Of a stretch of 60,243 nt of DNA, positions 54,181 to 60,243 are shown in pieces; position 1 is the first letter of the stretch, and every line of letters starts with the position of its first letter. The notes below the pieces were generated by a model. The model had not been told where the DNA came from. It made no database searches and saw only the letters and a list, made by a program, of their open reading frames with translations. The position numbers and the translations under genes are program-made. The DNA lies in NCBI GenBank assembly GCA_032718475.1, contig JAUCBJ010003610.1, positions 1 through 60,243 on the forward strand. The letters are read 5' to 3'. This stretch comes from Nemertoderma westbladi (lineage: Eukaryota; Xenacoelomorpha; Nemertodermatida; Nemertodermatidae).

Positions 54181-54539
54181 TTCTGGTAAGTATTTGAATT
54201 TGATAGAGTATATTATAAATATGATGGAAACTTCCTGTAAGTTTCACGTGTAAGACAAATGTTGAATAAATTATAAAACAAAATATTATTTTATGGCTTT
54301 TTCCCTGGAGCAAAGAGTAGTAACGCAGGAGGAGTAAACGAACAAATGTAATATGTCCTCTACTTAAAGTAATTGAATTGCCGTACTACTGTAATGAGAA
54401 TTTCAAAGATTTTTGAGTCAAATTTTAATAATATCTCGAAACAGGAAATGTCTACAAGGTAGGCCTACATCCTAAATTTGCATAGAGGATAAAACAAGCA
54501 GGAAACGAGCTGTATCAACAAATCAGGCTGATAATATAA

Positions 54540-54780
54540 CAAGTCAATTTATCAAGTCAAGTCAAGTTTGTCAAGTCAAGTGATGTCAAGTCAGTATGTC
54601 AAGTCGTATGGCGCCAAGTCAAACTACTATCAAGTCACGTGATGTCAATCAAGGCATTAATTATGAAGTAATGTCGTGTCCAATGATGTCAAGTCAAGTG
54701 TCATAAAACCAAGTGATATCAAGTCAAATAATTTAAATTGATAAAAAGTGTTGTAAAGTCAAGTGAAGTCATATACCATC
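54540..54780. repeat. CAAGT-rich array
   Basis: Degenerate tandem text of the form ATGTCAAGTCAAGT. The same text recurs at 57600-58040 (reverse orientation), 58590-58750 and 59295-59435. Confidence 0.8.
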
Positions 54781-56330
54781 ATGATATATGACCATGATGT
54801 CTGTCACGGTTTTCTAATTATTGAAATGGCTTCCGTCAATTTGTTTCACCCACTGCATCGTACCCATGTTGTGAAATTCCACCATAAGAGGCAGGCAAAG
54901 AATCGCAAGTTTTCTTTGTTTTAGCTTTTCCAAGGCTCGTCATTGTTAAAATTGATTTCTAATATTAAGGGGACCATTATCTGATATTCATGATTCTGTA
55001 TATAAAACAAGATTTTTCACAATTTCTCAATGTTGACATTTTCCACTGTCAATTTTTTTATTTTTGTCCAAAAAGTTTGAGTCTACTCTATATATAGCAT
55101 CTCTATATATATATAGATGTAACACGTAGCGAATTCGACATAAATGGTTATGTATAATGGCGTTTTAACGATTTTGGGAAATGTAACAAGGGCGTTATCA
55201 TGGATATCTGGGCGTATTGACTACTTGTAACGATTACGCCTTAGTGGCGCTCTCAGTGTATTTTAGGTCTAAAGTCAGATGTCACACACTATTTTTTTGT
55301 TCAACCAGTGCAAAGTACCAATGAACATAAAATTACTTAATCCACCACGAAGAAAGCTTTTTCTGTGCTAAACTGCTTCACTTATGATAAACTCGCTTGT
55401 AAATGGGTAGTTTCCATTAGATAGAGTAAATAGTCTAAGTGGATCGCCACTGTGTTGAATTAATGCTGGTAATAATGAACTGATATGATGGTATCTTGCC
55501 AATTTATTTTTATTATGGGGCTATGAATTATACAATATACTGTACAGTGTTCAGATTACAATCATCAGATTAAGATCATCATAATAAATAAACTAACTAA
55601 CTAATACTTTTAGATATTATTTTTGTTTTAAATATTTTATTCTCATTTAATAAAGGAAACATTAGTTAATGCTATCACCAAAATAATGTTGAATTGTAGT
55701 AAAATGATGCGATATATGTATGTAACATATTATGCCTTTTTATCATACACATGAAATATATATATATATATAGTTGCAAATGCGTCAAAAGTTAATAGCA
55801 TTAATTCGCCATTATATGCAATATATATAGCAAGAATGAATAATGTAACAAATTATGTAATTAGTACTGATGAAACACGTCTGTTGTATAAAAAATAAAT
55901 ATACAAGTTAAAAATACGTCCAAGAAACCTGTGGTGCAAATTCTTGTGTGATTTATTACATATGATAATAATGACTAATTATCTAAAAATGTGGGGTTTG
56001 ATCAAGAATCCGACCTACGGTTACAAAAAATAATTTTGTGTTTTTTTATTGATTCAAATACACATTTTTATGCTGAATCGAACACTGAAAACAGATTTCA
56101 AATCCGATAAAGATATTGAGTTTTGAAAATTAGTAGTCTAATGACCAAATATTAACAAAGTTTTGAGAAAAACGGCTTTAAAGTTATGAGAGTTTCAAAC
56201 GTTCCCGCCAATTTTCTGTAATTGGGGGGATTATTATGTAAACTTTTACGATATTTCAAAGCAGACTTGTAAAACATTAGGTACATACGTCAGAATTCAG
56301 ATACACATCAGTGTATGGAACTTTGGCGAC
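54781..56330. other. gene-free stretch
   Basis: AT-rich, with (TA)n tracts at about 55090-55120 and 55755-55775; no supported gene. Confidence 0.45.
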
Positions 56331-56339
56331 AATATTTTA

Positions 56340-57195
56340 ATTTGTATTTTTATTGGAGGTCACTCTGTCTGTTTGTCTGAATACTTGTCTGTTTCTCTGT
56401 CAAAAATGTAACAAATAAATAAATATAACACCACCACCTAAATTTTTTTGCTATTGGGTTTTTATTAGCCGATGATTTAAAATACGATATCGGTTTTCAC
56501 TATATATCGATTCTAGACGATTGTCTGCATGTCAGTCAGTCTGTCTGTTTTTGGTTTGTCAGTCTGTTAAAATTTAAGAAGTGCACAAACTGTTCAAAAT
56601 TTGTTTTATAAGGTTTTTCTGGGTGGTGATAACATTTAAAATGTCACTGGGTGGTAATTACAGTTAAAATTTCACTTTTCCAGTTTAAAGAAATCTAGAC
56701 TTTCTGTCTGTCTGTCTGTTTGTCTGTCGAAATTGAGAACTAAATCAAATTAACAAAAAAATTTATATATGGGGTTTTCTTGGTTGGTGATTTCATTTCT
56801 GATATCTATGTTTACGTTTGATTTATTATTTAATGTTTGTACGTCTGTCTGTCGGTCTGTCTTTCTGTCAAAATTGAGAAATAAATCAAATTAAGAAACA
56901 TATCTATTTATGGGGTTTTCTTGGTCGGTGATTTCATTTCCGGTAGCTATTTTTTTTACGTTTGATTGATTATTTAATGTTTTTACGTCTGTCTGTCTGT
57001 CGGTCTGTCTGTCCTGTTTGTCTTTTGTCTGTCAAAATTGAGAAATATATCAAATTAACAAATAATTATGGGGTTTTCTTGGTCAGTGATTTCATTTCAC
57101 CCACAAGCAAAATATTTTGTTACATATCATATTTCCCTACTTTTGACAGACAAACCGACACACAGACAGACAGACAGACTGATGGACAGTCTAGA
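56340..57195. repeat. ~150-bp tandem repeats with GTCTGTCT cores
   Basis: Blocks of GTCTGTCTGTCTGTC followed by AAAATTGAGAAATAAATCAA, then ATGGGGTTTTCTTGG and GGTGATTTCATTTC, occur at about 56700, 56845 and 56990, with weaker copies from 56340. The array ends with the opposite strand motif (ACAGACAGACAGACAGACTG) at 57155-57190, so its edges could pair. Confidence 0.8.
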
Positions 57196-58201
57196 ATCCG
57201 TCAGCCGTGGAAAGTAACAATTGAAATGAAATCACTGAACAGGAAAACTCATAGCGAAAATTTTCCTGTAGGACAAATACAATTATAGTATGTTGAAAAA
57301 GTAATAGCTTATCTTACAAAAAATTGACCACTTAAATTTATACTAATTTCAAAATAAGTGAGGTCTACAAAAAATCAAATAACTCCAAAACTAAAATAGA
57401 TATGAAAATTTCGTTTACTGTTTCATTATAAAATAATGCGAATTAAGCTATGTCTCCATTTCATGGTTTCTAAGTAAAAACTGTCTTCAACTGGTATTTC
57501 ATATAAAGTTCGTCGCTAATCTGTGTTGCTGTTTACTATCTATACATAGAGAGAGCGACCGAAACAACTGAATCCCATCTATCATTTCATTTCTACCATC
57601 TTCATTTGACATACTTGACTTGTCATACTTGATTTGACATATCGGTACTTGACATGGCTTGTGATTTTTGGTTTGACATAATTTATTTGTCATACTCCAC
57701 TTGACTTAAAGATATAGGCCTATTTGATTTGATATACTTCTGTTGACATATTTACGTAACATACTGTACATTACTTGACTTGACAAATTAACATATTTTA
57801 CTTGACTTGAAATTATTGACTTGACATGACTTGGCCTGACATAACTGACGTGATATACTTGACTTCACTTGATATAAATGTGCTTGACTTGGCATACTAG
57901 ACTTCGCTTGATACACTTTACTTGACAAACTAGGACTTGACTTGACAAAATAATTGACCCGACATATGTACTTGAATTGACCAGACTTGACATACTTGAA
58001 TTGAAATTCATGACTTGAATTTCTTCCGCCAAGAGAAGTCAAGTGCCTCAAGTAATGTGATCACTTAAACAGGCTATGTCTGCTACAATATTTATGCATA
58101 AATTTTTTCATTGTTAAAACTTAATCGCATAATGGAACTATTTCGTCAATTGAAGCCGATAAAATGACAAGGGGGGCGTTCATAAAGTATGTCACGCACT
58201 A

Positions 58202-58223
58202 GGGGGGGGGGGGGGGGGGGGGG
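58202..58223. repeat. G-run (~22 G) next to a TATGTCACGCAC motif
   Basis: GGGGCGTTCATAAAGTATGTCACGCAC is followed by the G-run and then GCGTGACATTTTGTGACA. The TCACGC/GCGTGA pair is inverted around the run. Confidence 0.7.
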
Positions 58224-58869
58224 TAGACAGTCTTTTTTGCGTGACATTTTGTGACAGGGGGAGGGGGGTTCGACCTTAGTGACGGTCACGGCGATGTTCT
58301 ATGCTTTAATGTTAGCTTGGCTTTGACTTTCACACACATGTGTAGAAGAGTGGGTAACTTTAAGGAAAATAAATTCAATATCATTGAGTTTAATCGATAA
58401 ATTGAGTTGGACATAGAAGCCATTGACTTCAACACTGTGAATACACTTGATTCCGCTTACAGAATGTAGTAGTCATCCAAGCCTGTTATAGTAATCACTA
58501 AACTTGTCATAAGTTGACGTTAAGGCCTACTTTACTTAACTTGGAATACTTGACTTGAATTTACCTATTTGACTTGTCTTTACTGAAGAATTTCAAGTCA
58601 GGTCAATTCAAATATGTCAAGTCAAGTTTAGTATGTCAAGCCAAGTATATCAAGTGAAGTCAACTTTGTCAAGTCAAGTATGTCAAGTCAATTATGTCAA
58701 GTAGAATAAGCTAAGTCAAATACTGTATGTCAAATAAAGTACAGTATGTTAAGTAAATATAACCAGCCAACAATCTAAAAAATATGATTTTCAGTCTGGT
58801 ACAGTAGGCTAATATAAATAGGCTTAATGCATAATATGTCAGGGCTTAGAAAAAATGCGACTGATAGCA

Positions 58870-58948
58870 AAACTTTCCGCGATATGAAGACAAGCTTTGC
58901 ATGTGACGACGTCACATACAAAGCTTGTCTTCACATCGCGGAAAGTTT
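58870..58948. repeat. perfect-type snap-back palindrome 1
   Basis: AAACTTTCCGCGAT...TGAAGACAAGCTTTG..ATGTGAC-GAC-GTCACAT..CAAAGCTTGTCTTCA..ATCGCGGAAAGTTT. Only about three mismatched positions are seen over a stem of about 38 bp, with a 3-nt loop. Confidence 0.92.
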
Positions 58949-59007
58949 AAAAATAAATCTAAAGGGTTACAAATACGTCGTATTTGTAACCCTTTAGATT
59001 TATTTTT
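58949..59007. repeat. perfect palindrome 2 (29-bp arms)
   Basis: AAAAATAAATCTAAAGGGTT, ACAAATACG, a single T, then the exact reverse complement. It abuts palindrome 1 with no spacer. Confidence 0.93.
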
Positions 59008-59440
59008 TATACGAAAGGCGTTTTAACAACACCGATTGGAGAATTTGTTACATTATATATTCCTATATATAAAATGTCGACTTGGATTATTTGTGGCGTA
59101 TTTGTGACTTTAAATGTTTATTTTTTCCTACCTTTGGCATTTCATCGACTTAAATTGACGAAATATAGTGGTGACAATGACAAAATGTATACATAAATAA
59201 TGTAGAAATCATAGCCTGTTTATGTTTAAGTGATCACTTTACTTGACTTAAAGTTGACGTACTTAACTTAGCATATTTGACTTCTTTTGGCAGAAGAATT
59301 TCAAGTCAAGTATGTGTATGTCAAATCAAGTATGAGAATTGAATTATATCAACTGAAGGATGACAAAGCCAAATGGGGTATATTTCAAGTCAATGCAATG
59401 TCAAGTCAAGTATGTCAGGTAAAGTCAAGTCTCTGGCGAT

Positions 59441-60243
59441 TGACTTTACGTATCATTGTTTACGTATCATCGTTTTTTTACATAGGCCTACTACAGTATG
59501 TAATGTAACTTGTTGGTCGTCAAAACATAATTTTATTAACGTCTGAAATGAAATTGTATGTTCAATGTTCGCATGTTTACCTAACGCTAACAAAGCACGG
59601 ATTAAGCTTACAAGGGGAATAAATGTGTGAAGAAAGGGGAAACTGAGTGACATGAGAGTTTATATCGTAAGTTCCCGTTTCATTCTTGCTGGTTGGTGGT
59701 ATTTGCGCATCGATTTTCCCTTGAAGTAGGTTAAATATTTCTTGCGTATATCCCCCCCCCCTTCCCATTTGAAATTGTCAGGTTATATAGTGATATAGGG
59801 TTTTAATAAAACAAAATATATCAAACTTGGTTGTGAATTAATAATTAAATAATAAATAAACAGAAACACAGAATAATCGGAATGTATAGTAGGCCTACAG
59901 TAGTTTTGCACTACTGTATATACAGTAGGCTGATATCCTACTCAATACAACTACTCTACTTGTACAGTACTTGAAAGTCAGTAAAGTTTACCTACACTTA
60001 ACAATTTTTGTTACATAATTATACTGTATAAAACTAACATACTGTGTTTTTTTAAAAGATCGTAAGTTTTGACGAATTTTTTCTTGACGAAAACGCTACT
60101 GTATACACTCATTATTTTCATGCGCTTTACAAAGTATCTTCGAATGTGTACAGAACGTCAATATATATTTGGGAACGAAATCGCCACTGCATATGTAAAC
60201 CGTTTTTACATATTCAATGGGCGTAAAAGGTTCGTTATACATA
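59441..60243. other. gene-free stretch
   Basis: AT-rich; a C-run at 59752-59761 and the TAGGCCTAC motif at 59891 are the only notable features. Confidence 0.45.

Larger units (their letters stand above)
57600..59440. mobile_element. foldback element with CAAGT arms
   Basis: The arm text CTTGAATTTCTTCCGCCAAG (58012) is the inverted counterpart of CTTTTGGCAGAAGAATTTCAAG (about 59284). GTGATCACTTAAACAGGCTATG (58058) mirrors CATAGCCTGTTTATGTTTAA plus GTGATCAC (about 59210). CAAGT arrays run outward from both. No transposase ORF or clean target duplication is found, so this is a probable but unproven element. Confidence 0.5.

Overview
This is nuclear DNA of an animal, most likely a marine invertebrate. 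The support is a split ABCA-type transporter gene with matching splice phases, a GPCR last-exon fragment, and a dense load of LINE, BEL/Pao, SINE, Helitron-like, MITE and satellite sequence. I cannot name the phylum from the sequence alone. Host coding content is small; most of the window is mobile and tandemly repeated DNA.

Layout. 1-2570: a 32-bp minisatellite and an AT-rich array. 2789-4126: a GPCR transmembrane-7 exon on the minus strand, almost touching the 3' end of a 5'-truncated non-LTR retrotransposon with an apparent restriction-like endonuclease domain. 4950-5290: a 22-bp minisatellite. 5351-10505: a complete-looking 5,155-bp DNA transposon with 65-bp terminal inverted repeats (2 mismatches), a perfect 6-bp target duplication (CCTATG), large inward-facing 22-bp repeat arrays at both ends, and two convergent genes: a zinc-ribbon/HECT ubiquitin-ligase-like protein (+) and an IS3-like DDE integrase (-). 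It resembles what I know of the IS3EU superfamily. 11019-16910: an ABCA transporter, one small exon plus a giant 4.6-kb terminal exon carrying most of the protein. 17341-18155: a MITE. 18680-22830: about 77 copies of a 54-bp satellite.

24960-25400: a near-perfect 134-bp inverted repeat. 25605-37349: a BEL/Pao LTR retrotransposon on the minus strand with a 5-bp target duplication (AGTAT). Its gag-protease ORF of 1561 codons is open, but reverse transcriptase, RNase H and integrase are deleted. A decayed extra ORF lies between pol and the 3' LTR. 37463-38114: a LINE C-terminal fragment. 38405-38629: a Mutator-type MITE with a 9-bp target duplication. 38756-39319: two copies of a tRNA-like SINE.

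39320-49358: three copies of a Helitron/HINE-like element with hairpin plus CTRR ends. The middle copy is inverted and circularly permuted, and holds an apparently perfect (CTGA)426 microsatellite. A 5'-truncated LINE with an open 804-codon reverse-transcriptase ORF lies between copies two and three. 49359-60243: AT-rich DNA with foldback elements, hairpin minisatellites and CAAGT arrays, and no convincing gene.

The transposon's two genes probably work as a unit: the integrase would cut and join the ends, the subterminal arrays look like binding sites, and the HECT-like protein would be an accessory factor. In this copy the HECT active site is out of frame because of a 20-bp insertion. All coordinates were read by eye; repeat array borders are accurate to about 10 bp.
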